64,000 bases of DNA from AP-15 sp963732095 (lineage in GTDB: Bacteria; Pseudomonadota; Alphaproteobacteria; ATCC43930; CGMCC-115725): contig CAVSZA010000025.1 in the NCBI GenBank assembly GCA_963732095.1, forward strand, positions 1 to 64,000. Reading direction: 5' to 3'. Positions 18,832 to 27,808 of the stretch are shown here, piece after piece. The position numbers and the translations under genes were made by a program. How positions within the stretch are numbered: the first letter of the stretch is position 1; each line of letters starts with the position of its first letter. The notes under the pieces are model-generated. The model saw nothing but the letters and a program-made list of their open reading frames with translations, was not told the DNA's origin and made no database searches.

Positions 18832-20265
18832 TCAAAACCGGATCTGCGGCCCGAATAAAATCGAGGTGTTGTTATAAGAGTAGAGCGGCAGGTTGGACGA
18901 GACGATATCGCGCTCCAGCTGCGCCACGAGTGCGACCGTGGCCGTAACCGGCCAAGTCTGGGTCACGCCAAATCGCCAACGCTGCGTCAATTGCGTGCTG
19001 AAGCCGTTGGGATAGACGCCGGGAAACGGGTTGCCGCTGGTGTTGCAGCAAGGATCCGGGGCCGCGTAGTAGCTCCACGCACGACCGACAAAGGGCGCCG
19101 TCTCCCAAGAAAAGGGGGTAAATCCGGTCGGATCGTCGTAGCGGATACGGTAGGAGCCCGCCACGGCATAGGTCGTGTTCGTATAGAAGGCCAGCTGCGT
19201 CAACTGATCGAGATAATCGAACTCGAGATTCAAAACGGTATTCTCGGTGATCGGCTTGGCGGCTGAAAAGGTGACGAGCTTGTCGTTGCCGTTGAGACCC
19301 GTCGACAGCGGACGGTCGGGGGCGTTGGTGTAATTCTTGTGCCGAAATTCGAACGCCGCTCTCAACGCCAGGTCGTTCCAGACGATCTCGTCATATTCGA
19401 TCCCGGTACCCCCGGCGGCGAAGTACTGATTCCACCCCAGCCCTACCTCGTCGCCGATAATGTAGGGCTTCAGCGATGCTGCCTTTACACCGGTCAGATT
19501 CGGAAAGTTGAAGCGCGGCCCGCCGGTCACCTCGATGAGGCTGAGGTCCAGCCGGTTCACCGCAGGATTTATATAATGGTTCAGGTAAGTGACGTTGGTA
19601 ACTTCCAAGGTATCGTGGTTCTGCGTTTCCATATCGTAGCTGTAGACTAGCGAACTGCTGCCGAACATGCTCCCGGACGCCTGCTTGACGAATTGGTTGC
19701 CGAGCACCACGGGGCCGATCGGCGACAATATCAGCGACGAGCCCGCGACGTTGGCGTCGGTTTGATACTGGCCGCCGAAGAAGACGTATCCGGACAGATG
19801 ATGGCGCGATTGGCTCTTTTCGATCTCCGCCAAATATTGCTCGACGCGTGCGCGAACCTCCGGCGGCGGATTTGCGGCGGCGGCCTTGTCGAAATAATCA
19901 CGGGCGAGTTCATAGGAGCCCATGCGATAATAAAGCGCTCCGAGCTCCAACTGAACCCGCGGCAGATTTGGGTTGAACAGCAGCATCCGTTCGAGTGCCG
20001 AAACTGCCGCCTCATAATCCCCCAATCTCGCCGATACATCGGCATAGGCGAAGGTTACGTCGAGGTTTGCCGGATCGCGAAACATCTGCTGGAACAGCGC
20101 TTCTTTCTGCGCTTCGAGACTGGCCCTGTCCTGGCCGGACACCTCCTGCGCGGCCGCGCCCCGCAATGGCGCCACGACCAGCGCGAGCGCAAAAATGCCG
20201 CAGACTGCTCGCCACAATCTTCCGGACACGAGGGTCGCCCCGGTATTCCGTTTGACAGCGTTCAC
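18832..20265 (-). CDS. Slam-like outer-membrane protein (TPR domain plus DUF560-type barrel)
   Basis: The N-terminal signal peptide ends near AAAQ. Residues about 30-140 hold tetratricopeptide repeats (DYEAAVSALERMLLFNPN, SYELARDYFDKAAAANPPP). From LSGYVFFGGQYQTDANV onward the protein is a long run of aromatic-alternating strands and ends ...ILFGPQIRF, with the terminal Phe recognised by the Bam machinery. This TPR-plus-14-strand-barrel layout is that of Slam, which moves lipoproteins and some soluble proteins across the outer membrane (type XI secretion). The downstream FecR protein is the likely cargo. I prefer GTG at 20265 because a GGGGGAGAGG site lies just before it; an ATG at 20295 is the alternative. 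It diverges from the CHASE2 cyclase gene. Confidence 0.78.
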   Translation of the reverse strand: MNAVKRNTGATLVSGRLWRAVCGIFALALVVAPLRGAAAQEVSGQDRASLEAQKEALFQQMFRDPANLDVTFAYADVSARLGDYEAAVSALERMLLFNPNLPRVQLELGALYYRMGSYELARDYFDKAAAANPPPEVRARVEQYLAEIEKSQSRHHLSGYVFFGGQYQTDANVAGSSLILSPIGPVVLGNQFVKQASGSMFGSSSLVYSYDMETQNHDTLEVTNVTYLNHYINPAVNRLDLSLIEVTGGPRFNFPNLTGVKAASLKPYIIGDEVGLGWNQYFAAGGTGIEYDEIVWNDLALRAAFEFRHKNYTNAPDRPLSTGLNGNDKLVTFSAAKPITENTVLNLEFDYLDQLTQLAFYTNTTYAVAGSYRIRYDDPTGFTPFSWETAPFVGRAWSYYAAPDPCCNTSGNPFPGVYPNGFSTQLTQRWRFGVTQTWPVTATVALVAQLERDIVSSNLPLYSYNNTSILFGPQIRF

Positions 20266-20420
20266 CGCCTCTCCCCCCGGCTTGCGGCACCGCACTCGCG
20301 GTATGGTTAACTCGACGAAGATTTACCTTTACGCGATTTGTTCGTCAAGATTTTCAACCATGAAACTTTGCGGAGTCATTATGGATCTCTTAACCGGCTG
20401 CGGCTCTTAGATCCGGTTTC

Positions 20421-22685
20421 ATGATAAATTTCGCGGATCGGATCGGATCGAGATGGCGCTGGTTAGCGCTGCGGCGAACGGCCTGGCGTGGTGCGATTTA
20501 TGTGCTGCCGCTCGCGGTTCTGTTCGCGGCGGCTACAGCACGGGTCGCCGCTCCCGACCTGCTCGACCGGATGTCGCTGATCTGTTTCGACCTCTATCAG
20601 CGCGCCGCACCACGGAAACCCGAAGGCGGCACGCCGATACGCATTGTCGATATCGACGACGACAGTCTCAAAAAGATCGGCCAATGGCCATGGCCGCGCA
20701 CGCTCGTTGCACAGCTGATCGACAAGCTGCGCGAGGCCGGCGCATCGGTCGTCGCTTTCGATATCGACTTCGCGGAGCCCGACCGTACTTCACCTAAATT
20801 GCTTTTGCCGTTGATCGCTCAGAACGGCGACGGATCAGGGGAGGCGGAAAAGCTCTTGGCGGCTCTGCCGGATCCTGATCAACGGCTCGCCGCCGCGATG
20901 GGCACAGTGCCTACGGTGACCGGGTTCATCTTGACCAACCATGGCGAGGCCCGGCCGCCTGCAGCGAAGGCAGGGTTTGCTTTCGCCGGCGACGATCCCG
21001 TCGGCCAGGTCGACAGCTTTCCAGCGGCCGTCGCCAACTTGCCGGCACTGGAGGCCGTCGCCGCGGGCAATGGCTTTCTCAACCAATATCCCGACTGGGA
21101 CCATGTGGTTCGCCGGGTTCCGCTCATTCTGAAGCTCGGCGACAAGCCGTATCCTTCGCTCGCCGCCGAGGCGCTCCGGGTCGCCTTCGGCGGGCGCAGC
21201 TATGTCGGTCGCGCGGCCGGTGCAAACGGTGAGAAGAACTTTGGCGAAAAGACCGGGCTGACCGCGATCCGCGTCGGCCAGGTCACGGTACCAACCGATG
21301 CCGCCGGGCGGGTGTGGCTGTACTACGCGCCCCCACGAACCGACCGCTTCGTCTCTGCGGCTGACGTTCTCGCAGGGAATTTCGATCCTGCGCTCTTCGC
21401 GGGCCACATCGTGCTGGTCGGAACTTCGGCGGCCGGCGTGATCAACGATCGCCAGGCGACACCGATTGCACGGGACGTTCCGGGAGTGGAGATTCATGCC
21501 CAACTGATCGAGCAGATCCTCCAAGGGGCCTTTCTCGTCCGGCCCGATTGGGCGGTCGGCGCCGAGATCCTGTTCACGCTGCTGTGCGGGATTGGGCTGA
21601 TCCTCGGCGTGTCGCGCATCGGGGCGTTGCCGAGTGCCATCCTCGGCGCTGCAGCCGTGGTCACTGCCGTAGGGATTTCATGGCTCGCGTTTCGGCAGGC
21701 GCAGCTTTTGATCGACCCCGTCTACCCCTGGGCGGTCATCTCCGTTGTCTACCTCGTCGCTTCGCTGCTCGGCTATCTGCGGACAGAAGCGCGGCAGCGC
21801 GAGATCCGCAACGCCTTCTCGCGCTATATGTCGCCGCACTACGTCCAGGAGCTCGCGGCACACCCCGAGAAGCTTGTCCTCGGCGGCGAAACGCGAACGA
21901 TGACCATCATGTTCTCCGACATTCGCGGGTTCACCAGCCTTGCCGAAGGCATGGACGCCAGAACGTTGACAAAATTTATGAACAGCTTTCTGTCGCCGAT
22001 GACGGAAATCATCACCGAGCAGAAAGGCACGATCGATAAATACATTGGCGATTGCGTCATGGCGTTCTGGAACGCCCCGCTCGACGACCCGGAACACGCC
22101 CGGAACGCGGTCCGGGCAGCCCAGGCGATGCGCCGCAAACTGGCCGAGTTGAACCGCGGCTGGGAAAGCGAGGCGTTGGCGGCGGGCAAATCGTTCGAGC
22201 CGGTCAAGATAGGCATCGGGATCAACACGGGGGAATGTGTCGTCGGGAATTTCGGCTCGCAGGAACACTTCGATTATTCGCTGCTCGGAGACCCCGTGAA
22301 CCTTGCGTCGCGGCTGGAAGGCCTGGGCAAGGTCTACGGCGTAGATCTGGTCATCGGCGAGGAGACCGCTGCGCGGCTCGCCGATCCGGCGCTGATCGAG
22401 ATCGATATCGTCGCGGTCAAAGGAAAGACCCAGGCGGGTCGCATCTACACGCTGCCGCCCGAGCCCGTCGAGCAGGAGCAGTTCATCGACCGGCATTCGG
22501 CGCTGCTGAGGGCCTACCGGCGACAGGACTGGGCGGCGGCGCTGCGCCTCCTCGATGACGGCCTGCTCGCCGCGACACGCCATCTCGCGCCCGTTTACGA
22601 CCTGTACCGGCGGCGGATCGCGCAGTTCCAGATCGAAGCTCCGCCACAGAACTGGGATGGTGTCTTTACGGCTGAGGAAAAGTGA
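20421..22685 (+). CDS. CHASE2-domain adenylate/guanylate cyclase
   Basis: A 754-residue inner-membrane sensor enzyme. One helix lies at about 25-42. The periplasmic CHASE2 domain spans about 45-370 (IRIVDIDDDSLKKIGQWPWPR, VVAFDIDFAEPDR, FAGHIVLVGTSAAGV). Three helices fill 378-452, and a class III cyclase domain covers about 485-690. Metal-binding aspartates are Asp500 (FSDIRGFT) and Asp544 (YIGDCVMAFW), so it should be active. It probably makes cAMP from ATP in response to a periplasmic signal. It is transcribed divergently from the Slam-like/FecR operon. CHASE2 cyclases and FecR-domain proteins commonly occur together. A partial decayed copy of its 3' end lies at 23655-23984. Confidence 0.92.
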   Translation: MINFADRIGSRWRWLALRRTAWRGAIYVLPLAVLFAAATARVAAPDLLDRMSLICFDLYQRAAPRKPEGGTPIRIVDIDDDSLKKIGQWPWPRTLVAQLIDKLREAGASVVAFDIDFAEPDRTSPKLLLPLIAQNGDGSGEAEKLLAALPDPDQRLAAAMGTVPTVTGFILTNHGEARPPAAKAGFAFAGDDPVGQVDSFPAAVANLPALEAVAAGNGFLNQYPDWDHVVRRVPLILKLGDKPYPSLAAEALRVAFGGRSYVGRAAGANGEKNFGEKTGLTAIRVGQVTVPTDAAGRVWLYYAPPRTDRFVSAADVLAGNFDPALFAGHIVLVGTSAAGVINDRQATPIARDVPGVEIHAQLIEQILQGAFLVRPDWAVGAEILFTLLCGIGLILGVSRIGALPSAILGAAAVVTAVGISWLAFRQAQLLIDPVYPWAVISVVYLVASLLGYLRTEARQREIRNAFSRYMSPHYVQELAAHPEKLVLGGETRTMTIMFSDIRGFTSLAEGMDARTLTKFMNSFLSPMTEIITEQKGTIDKYIGDCVMAFWNAPLDDPEHARNAVRAAQAMRRKLAELNRGWESEALAAGKSFEPVKIGIGINTGECVVGNFGSQEHFDYSLLGDPVNLASRLEGLGKVYGVDLVIGEETAARLADPALIEIDIVAVKGKTQAGRIYTLPPEPVEQEQFIDRHSALLRAYRRQDWAAALRLLDDGLLAATRHLAPVYDLYRRRIAQFQIEAPPQNWDGVFTAEEK

Positions 22686-22947
22686 TGCCGGTTATAAATG
22701 CGCGAGTGGATTGTACGGCTACCATCATCGACGAGCGACGCGTTTCGACCCAAAGCGGAAGCTCGCATTACCGCCGCTTGATGCCACGAGGAGGCATGCC
22801 GCCTATGCGCCCGCCACTGCGAGCGGCGCGGTTGCATCGGGCGCACGACGCACGTTGCGCTTCGCCGGTCTCGCGTTGGGCGGGTTTGACTGCCAAGCGC
22901 CTCAATGTTACGGTTAGCGGCTTCAACACTACTTAGGGAGATTAGTC

Positions 22948-23331
22948 ATGAGAACTCTACTAGCGAGTGCTGGTCTAGCGCTGTTGTTGGCCTTGGTAAC
23001 GGAACCAAGCGTCAGCGCTCAGGAGGCCCCTGAATGGATGAAACAGACACTTCCCGACCAGGTACTAAAGCCACACTATGACGAAAATCTGGCCGTGATG
23101 AATCCGGCAGGAGCTTTAGACGGGAAAACCAAGCAACTCATCGCCCTCGGTGTGGCAGCACAAATTCCTTGTGCATATTGCGTTGCCGCTCATACTAAAA
23201 TGGCAAAAGCCGCTGGTGCGACCGATGCTCAAATAAAGGAGGCCATTGCAGCCGCCGCGCTCGTCCGTTTCAACAGCACAATGCTGAATGGCTCGGACGG
23301 CGGCCGCGAGTGGCCGCCACAACGTAAGTGA
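22948..23331 (+). CDS. Secreted carboxymuconolactone decarboxylase (AhpD-like) family protein
   Basis: A 127-residue protein with a signal peptide (LLASAGLALLLALVTEPSVSA) followed by a CMD domain. The AhpD-type redox motif is present as CAYCVAAH, the CxxCxxxH signature, so a thiol peroxidase or disulfide role in the periplasm is more likely than a decarboxylase. The export signal is unusual for this mostly cytoplasmic family. An AGGGAGATT site precedes the ATG. The gene lies between the intact cyclase and the decayed cyclase copy, so it probably arrived or was enclosed when the duplication formed. Confidence 0.8.
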   Translation: MRTLLASAGLALLLALVTEPSVSAQEAPEWMKQTLPDQVLKPHYDENLAVMNPAGALDGKTKQLIALGVAAQIPCAYCVAAHTKMAKAAGATDAQIKEAIAAAALVRFNSTMLNGSDGGREWPPQRK

Positions 23332-23654
23332 TGATCGCCACGTTTGTGCGTTGCAGCACAATTGGTCCGCCGATGTTTCTAAGGGTCAAAAATTGAAACC
23401 CGTGCACGGGCGAGTGTCGGCTCTCCACCCATTGCCGACGCTCAACGAGCCCCCCGAGCCCTCCTGCGGCGTCCGGCTTGGGGCTCCGACGCTGCGATCG
23501 CCCGGTGAAGGCCGATCCACCATGTGGTTGCCACAATCGCATGGTAATTTCATCGGTGTCGGCGGCTGCAGTGTGACAAGGTTATTTTGGAAGGTTATTT
23601 TGATGGGAGTTGGCGATACCTGATCTCAACCTGATAAAACAGGTAAAACAGGCG
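23332..23654. other. Intergenic stretch, no gene supported
   Basis: A plus-strand frame (23288-23623) overlaps the end of the preceding gene but has no family resemblance or ribosome site. I see no hairpin-plus-T terminator. The stretch separates the AhpD-like gene from the cyclase remnant. Confidence 0.4.
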
Positions 23655-23984
23655 GTGGGGAGAAGACGGCTGCCCGGCTCGGCGATCCGGAATTGATCGA
23701 GATCGACCTCGTTGCGTTAAAGGCAAGAGCCAGACCGGCGGGATGTACACGCTGCCCCGGAAGAGATCGAGGAGGCGCAATTCATAGACCGGTATTCGAC
23801 GCTGCTGAGGGCTTACCGGCGACAGGATTGGGCGGCGGCACTGCGCCTTCTCGATGACGGCCTGCTCTCAGCGGCACGCCATCTCGCACCCCTTTACGAC
23901 CTGTACCGGCGGCGGATCGCGCAGTTCCAGATCGAGGCTCCGCCGCAGAACTGGGATGGCGTCTTTACGGCTGAGGAGAAGTGA
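23655..23984 (+). pseudogene. Decayed copy of the 3' end of the CHASE2 cyclase gene
   Basis: About 330 bases closely match the last 325 bases of the cyclase gene (22360-22685), including the near-identical final section that encodes YRRQDWAAALRLLDDGLL, LYDLYRRRIAQFQIE and the stop. The first part has indels relative to the intact copy (around 23720-23775), so the frame is broken there. No start or catalytic domain is present. The copy's stop overlaps the 3' end of the convergent exporter gene by 20 bases. Confidence 0.85.
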
Positions 23985-25206
23985 CAGATCGTTTCGCGAC
24001 TTCGGGACTGAGCCGCGCCGAAGGAGCCAGGTGTGCGGCTGCTCCGGGCCGGCGCAAGGCGAGCAGACCGAAAACCAAGGCGAGCGCCAGGGATGAGGCG
24101 ACGACGACGACCATGGCCATAGCGCTATCGTGCGGCAATCGGCCGATCAGCAATGTGCCGAGCGCCGCGATCGTCATTTGCAAGAACCCGAGGAGCCCGG
24201 AAGCGGCGCCCGCGATGCGCGGGTGGACGCTGAGACCGGCCGCGAGCGCCGGAGGTTGGCTCATGCCATTACCGATGGAGCTGATCGCCATCGGCATGAA
24301 CAACGCCCACGGCGTCAGCTCGAGGAAACACCAGAGCGCGAGCATTACGCCCGAGGCGAGCGAGAGCGCCAGGCCGACAATCAGAAGACGGGCGCTGCCG
24401 ACGGCCACGGACAAGCGCGCGACACCGGCATTGCCGACCATATAGCCTGCCATTGGCAGCAGGATCATCAGCCCGTAGGTGCTCGGCGGCTCATGCATCA
24501 CCTCGGACAACAGGTAAGGCGCGCTCGCCAAGAAAGTGAACCATGAGGCGCTGGTGAAGGCTGTCGTCAACGCAAAGCCGAGAAAAGTGGGGGAACGCAG
24601 CAGCAGCACAAAGGACCGGCCCATCGCTGCCAGATTGGCCGGTGCGGGATTGCGATGGGTTTCTTCGAGACGCGCCGCCGTCAGGACCAGCACCGCCGCG
24701 CCGAGCGCGCCGAGAAGCGCGAAATCGGCGCGCCAGCCGACCCATTCGGCAAGGTATGCGCCGACCGCCGGTGATATCGACGGCGCCAGGCTCATCGCCA
24801 TCATGATCGTCGCAATCGCGCTCGCCGAGCGCTCGCGATCGAACAGGTCGCGCACAATCGCCCGGCTCAGCACCATCCCGGCGCACCCGCCGCACGCCTC
24901 GATTACGCGGCCAACAATCAGCATCGGCAGCGACCAGGCGAGTCCGCAGACCACCGTCCCGGCGAAAAACAGGGCGAGGCCGGCGATCAGCACCGGACGC
25001 CGCCCGAAGCGATCGGAGACGGGGCCATAGATTAGCTGCCCGACGGCGATGCCCGCAAGAAAGAGCGTCAACACCAGCTGGACCGTGCCCGCGGGGGCTG
25101 CGAACGCCGCGGCCAGCAGCGGCAGCGACGGCACCGGCATGTGCAGCGCCGCCGGCGCGATCGCGGCCACCGCGACCAGGAGGCCGAGGGGTGCCCGGCG
25201 GCTCAT
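23965..25206 (-). CDS. Bcr/CflA-type multidrug MFS exporter
   Basis: A 413-residue major facilitator with 12 predicted helices. The motif A loop GPVSDRFGRRPVL after helix 2 and the motif C-like region LAPSISPAVGAYLAEWVGWR point to the drug:H+ antiporter (DHA1, Bcr/CflA) group, which exports compounds such as bicyclomycin or chloramphenicol. Its last codons lie over the cyclase remnant, so the C-terminal tail (about 25 residues) may be recent and unrelated to the family. A TauD-like gene lies upstream on the same strand, 28 bases away. Confidence 0.85.
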   Translation of the reverse strand: MSRRAPLGLLVAVAAIAPAALHMPVPSLPLLAAAFAAPAGTVQLVLTLFLAGIAVGQLIYGPVSDRFGRRPVLIAGLALFFAGTVVCGLAWSLPMLIVGRVIEACGGCAGMVLSRAIVRDLFDRERSASAIATIMMAMSLAPSISPAVGAYLAEWVGWRADFALLGALGAAVLVLTAARLEETHRNPAPANLAAMGRSFVLLLRSPTFLGFALTTAFTSASWFTFLASAPYLLSEVMHEPPSTYGLMILLPMAGYMVGNAGVARLSVAVGSARLLIVGLALSLASGVMLALWCFLELTPWALFMPMAISSIGNGMSQPPALAAGLSVHPRIAGAASGLLGFLQMTIAALGTLLIGRLPHDSAMAMVVVVASSLALALVFGLLALRRPGAAAHLAPSARLSPEVAKRSVTSPQP

Positions 25207-25234
25207 AAAAGGGGCTGGCGAACGGTCAGTCGAA

Positions 25235-26086
25235 TTATACCGGCACCGTTCCGCGAACCACGCTGCGGTGGAGGAGGCGCCGGTATCGGCCCATTTCGAA
25301 ATTGGCGACGGCGCGGTGAAGGAGGCAGCGATTGTCCCACATCACCAGATCGCCAATGCGCCAGCGGTGGGTATAGATGAATTGCGGCTGCGTCGTGTGT
25401 TCCAGCAGTTCGTCCAGGAGCGCCCTTCCCTCCGCTTCGGGCATCCCGAGTATGTGCGAGGAATGGTTGCCGAGATAGAGCGCCTTCGCGCCCGTCTCGG
25501 GATGGGTGCGCACCAGCGGATGGTCGACCGGCGGGTGTTCTCGCAATTCCGCTGGCGAACGCGGGGTCGCGTCCGGTTGGCGGGCGCCCGCTCCCCAGTA
25601 GAACACCACCCGCAATCCCTCGATCCGCCGTTTTGTTGCCTCGGCCAGCGCGGCATAACCCTTGGCCGTGTTGGCAAATTCCGTATCGCCGCCGCGCGGC
25701 GGCAGTTCGACGGCGTAGAGCGCGGTCAACATCGGCGGCACCCGGTAGTAGGATTTGTCGGTGTGCCAGCGGTAGTTGCTGACCGGCAACGTGGACCGGT
25801 CTACGGGATTGCCGTCCTTGTCGAGATTCGAGATCACGTGAGCAGCCGCAAAACGCTTTGTCTGTCCGTTTCGCCCGCCGTGGCGCTCGATCTCCCCAAA
25901 ATTGGCTATAAACTCGAATTGCTGTTCCCGGCTCAGCACCTGTTCGGGGAACACCAAAACGCGATGGACGCGAAACGCCTCGCGGATCTGCTCCCGCCAG
26001 GTTGGCGGCAGCGGCATCGACAAGTCGATGCCGGTGATCGTGACGCCGCCGGCTTCCGACAACGGCGCACCGAGGATGCAACGCAT
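25235..26086 (-). CDS. TauD/TfdA family 2-oxoglutarate/Fe(II)-dependent dioxygenase
   Basis: A 283-residue dioxygenase that should couple decarboxylation of 2-oxoglutarate to hydroxylation of a substrate in the cytoplasm. The iron triad is visible: HTD (His108, Asp110) in YRWHTDKSYYRVPP, and a distal His (about 257) in DNRCLLHRAV, with an arginine some 12-17 residues later for 2-oxoglutarate. I place the start at 26086 because GGGGAGGAAA lies directly before that ATG; an ATG eight codons upstream lacks a site. The substrate is not determined: taurine, aryloxyalkanoates or others are possible. No sulfonate transporter is adjacent. Confidence 0.88.
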   Translation of the reverse strand: MRCILGAPLSEAGGVTITGIDLSMPLPPTWREQIREAFRVHRVLVFPEQVLSREQQFEFIANFGEIERHGGRNGQTKRFAAAHVISNLDKDGNPVDRSTLPVSNYRWHTDKSYYRVPPMLTALYAVELPPRGGDTEFANTAKGYAALAEATKRRIEGLRVVFYWGAGARQPDATPRSPAELREHPPVDHPLVRTHPETGAKALYLGNHSSHILGMPEAEGRALLDELLEHTTQPQFIYTHRWRIGDLVMWDNRCLLHRAVANFEMGRYRRLLHRSVVRGTVPV

Positions 26087-26307
26087 TTTCCTCCCCAATT
26101 CGAAGTTCATTTCGCAGAGTTAGCCCGAACAACCGAAAAAAAAGCAACGACGCTCCTCAACAACACCTCATCCGAATGCCCGAGACAAAGCGGCCGCGCG
26201 TTCGAAGTTTGGTTCCGAGCGCGGGAACAAAGGTTGAAACAAGGCGTTCGAGCGAGCAACATCTTCTGATCGGGTGCCACCCGGTAAATGGCTTTATCAG
26301 AACTTTG

Positions 26308-27603
26308 ATGTCAGAAGCGGTGACCGCGCGCCATGTTGCGCTCGACCTGATCGGTGCGGTGCTCCGCCGCAAGCGGCCCCTCGATGATGCGATCGAAGAC
26401 AGCTCGGCGATGCATCAGCTGTCCGGCCGCGACCGCGCCTTTGCACGTCTCCTGGTAGCGACGATGCTGCGCCGGCTCGGCCAGATCGATGCCTTGATCG
26501 CCGATTGCCTTAATATACCGCTGGCGCCCCGCGCGGCGGTCGTGCAGGACATCTTGCGCCTCGGCGTCGCGCAACTGCTGTTCTTGCGTACCCCGCCGCA
26601 CGCTGCGGTGGCGACCAGCGTCGACATCGCGCAGAGGTGCGGGTTTGTGTCGCATAAGGGGCTGGTCAACGCCGTGCTGCGGCGGTTGAGCGTCGAAGGC
26701 GCCGGTCGTGTCGAGGAGCAGGATGCCCCGCGTCTCAACACGCCGGATTGGCTGTGGTGGTCGTGGAGCAGGACCTACGGTGAACCGACCGCTAGGGCGA
26801 TCGCCACCGCACATTTGAAGGAAGCGCCCCTCGATCTGACATTGCGCGACGGCTCCGAGACGTGGTGCGCCGCGCTCGACGGGGTCCGGCTGCCGACCGG
26901 GACTTTGCGCCGAGCTGCCGGCGGCGCCCTCGCGACCTTGCCCGGTTATGCCGAGGGCGCCTGGTGGGTCCAGGATGCGGCCGCGGCGTTGCCGGCGCGA
27001 CTGTTCGGCGACATTGCCGGACGCGAGGTGATCGATCTGTGTGCCGCACCGGGCGGCAAGACTGCACAGCTCGCGACTGCCGGTGCTCGCGTGACGGCGG
27101 TCGACCGTTCGACCCGCCGTCTCGATCGGCTGATCGCCAACCTGCAGCGTCTCGACCTGCCGGTTGAGGCGATAGGGGCCGATGCGTTGACCTGGCGTCC
27201 GCCGCATCCGGTCGAGGCGGTGCTGCTCGACGCGCCTTGCAGCACGACCGGCGCGATCCGCCGCCACCCTGACGTGCCGCATCTCAAATTGCCCGAGGAC
27301 GTCGCGCGGCTTGCGGCGGTCCAGGAGAATTTATTGCGGGCGGCCGTCGACATGCTCCAGCCCGGCGGCACTTTGGTCTACTGCACCTGTTCGCTGGAAC
27401 CGGAAGAAGGACTGGAGCGCATCGAATTGCTGCTCTACGCCGGTGTACCAGTCGAGCGGCGCGAGATCGGACCCGACGAGGTGGGCGCGAATCCCGAATG
27501 GATCACTCCGGAGGGAGATCTGCGGACCTTGCCCTGCCATTTCGGTCAATATGACGGCATCGACGGCTTCTACTGCGCTCGGCTGGTAAAGCTCAGCGCC
27601 TAA
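26308..27603 (+). CDS. rsmB: 16S rRNA (cytosine-967-C5)-methyltransferase RsmB/Fmu
   Basis: A 431-residue RNA methyltransferase. The N-terminal NusB-like RNA-binding domain covers about 1-140 (SGRDRAFARLLVATMLRRL, then LAPRAAVVQDILRLGVAQLLF). The C-terminal Rossmann domain has the SAM motif DLCAAPGGKTAQLATAGA, the conserved DAPCSTTG and the catalytic cysteine in VYCTCSLEPEEG. It modifies C967 of 16S rRNA with SAM. The ATG at 26308 gives the standard N-terminus, though no strong ribosome site is seen. It heads a same-strand block with a heparinase-like gene and purH, an order I recall from many alphaproteobacteria. Confidence 0.92.
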   Translation: MSEAVTARHVALDLIGAVLRRKRPLDDAIEDSSAMHQLSGRDRAFARLLVATMLRRLGQIDALIADCLNIPLAPRAAVVQDILRLGVAQLLFLRTPPHAAVATSVDIAQRCGFVSHKGLVNAVLRRLSVEGAGRVEEQDAPRLNTPDWLWWSWSRTYGEPTARAIATAHLKEAPLDLTLRDGSETWCAALDGVRLPTGTLRRAAGGALATLPGYAEGAWWVQDAAAALPARLFGDIAGREVIDLCAAPGGKTAQLATAGARVTAVDRSTRRLDRLIANLQRLDLPVEAIGADALTWRPPHPVEAVLLDAPCSTTGAIRRHPDVPHLKLPEDVARLAAVQENLLRAAVDMLQPGGTLVYCTCSLEPEEGLERIELLLYAGVPVERREIGPDEVGANPEWITPEGDLRTLPCHFGQYDGIDGFYCARLVKLSA

Positions 27604-27808
27604 CCGAAAGCGCCGTTGCAGCTGACGGGGGCCGAGTTACATGCCCGCGGCTTGCGGCGGGTGGCTTTCCTTGTTACGAACCCACATGGGGTTTCCTCTC
27701 CGGCAAGCCTTTTGCGACCGTCCGGCGGCCCAGCCGGCGCAGGCCGGACAGCTGGCTGCGGTCAGATGACGGCAGCCGCCAGCGGCAGCGGAAGGGGTAG
27801 ACCACCCG

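Noticed and set aside
24130..25030. Plus-strand frames opposite the MFS exporter
   Set aside because: Antisense to a complete 12-helix transporter gene.
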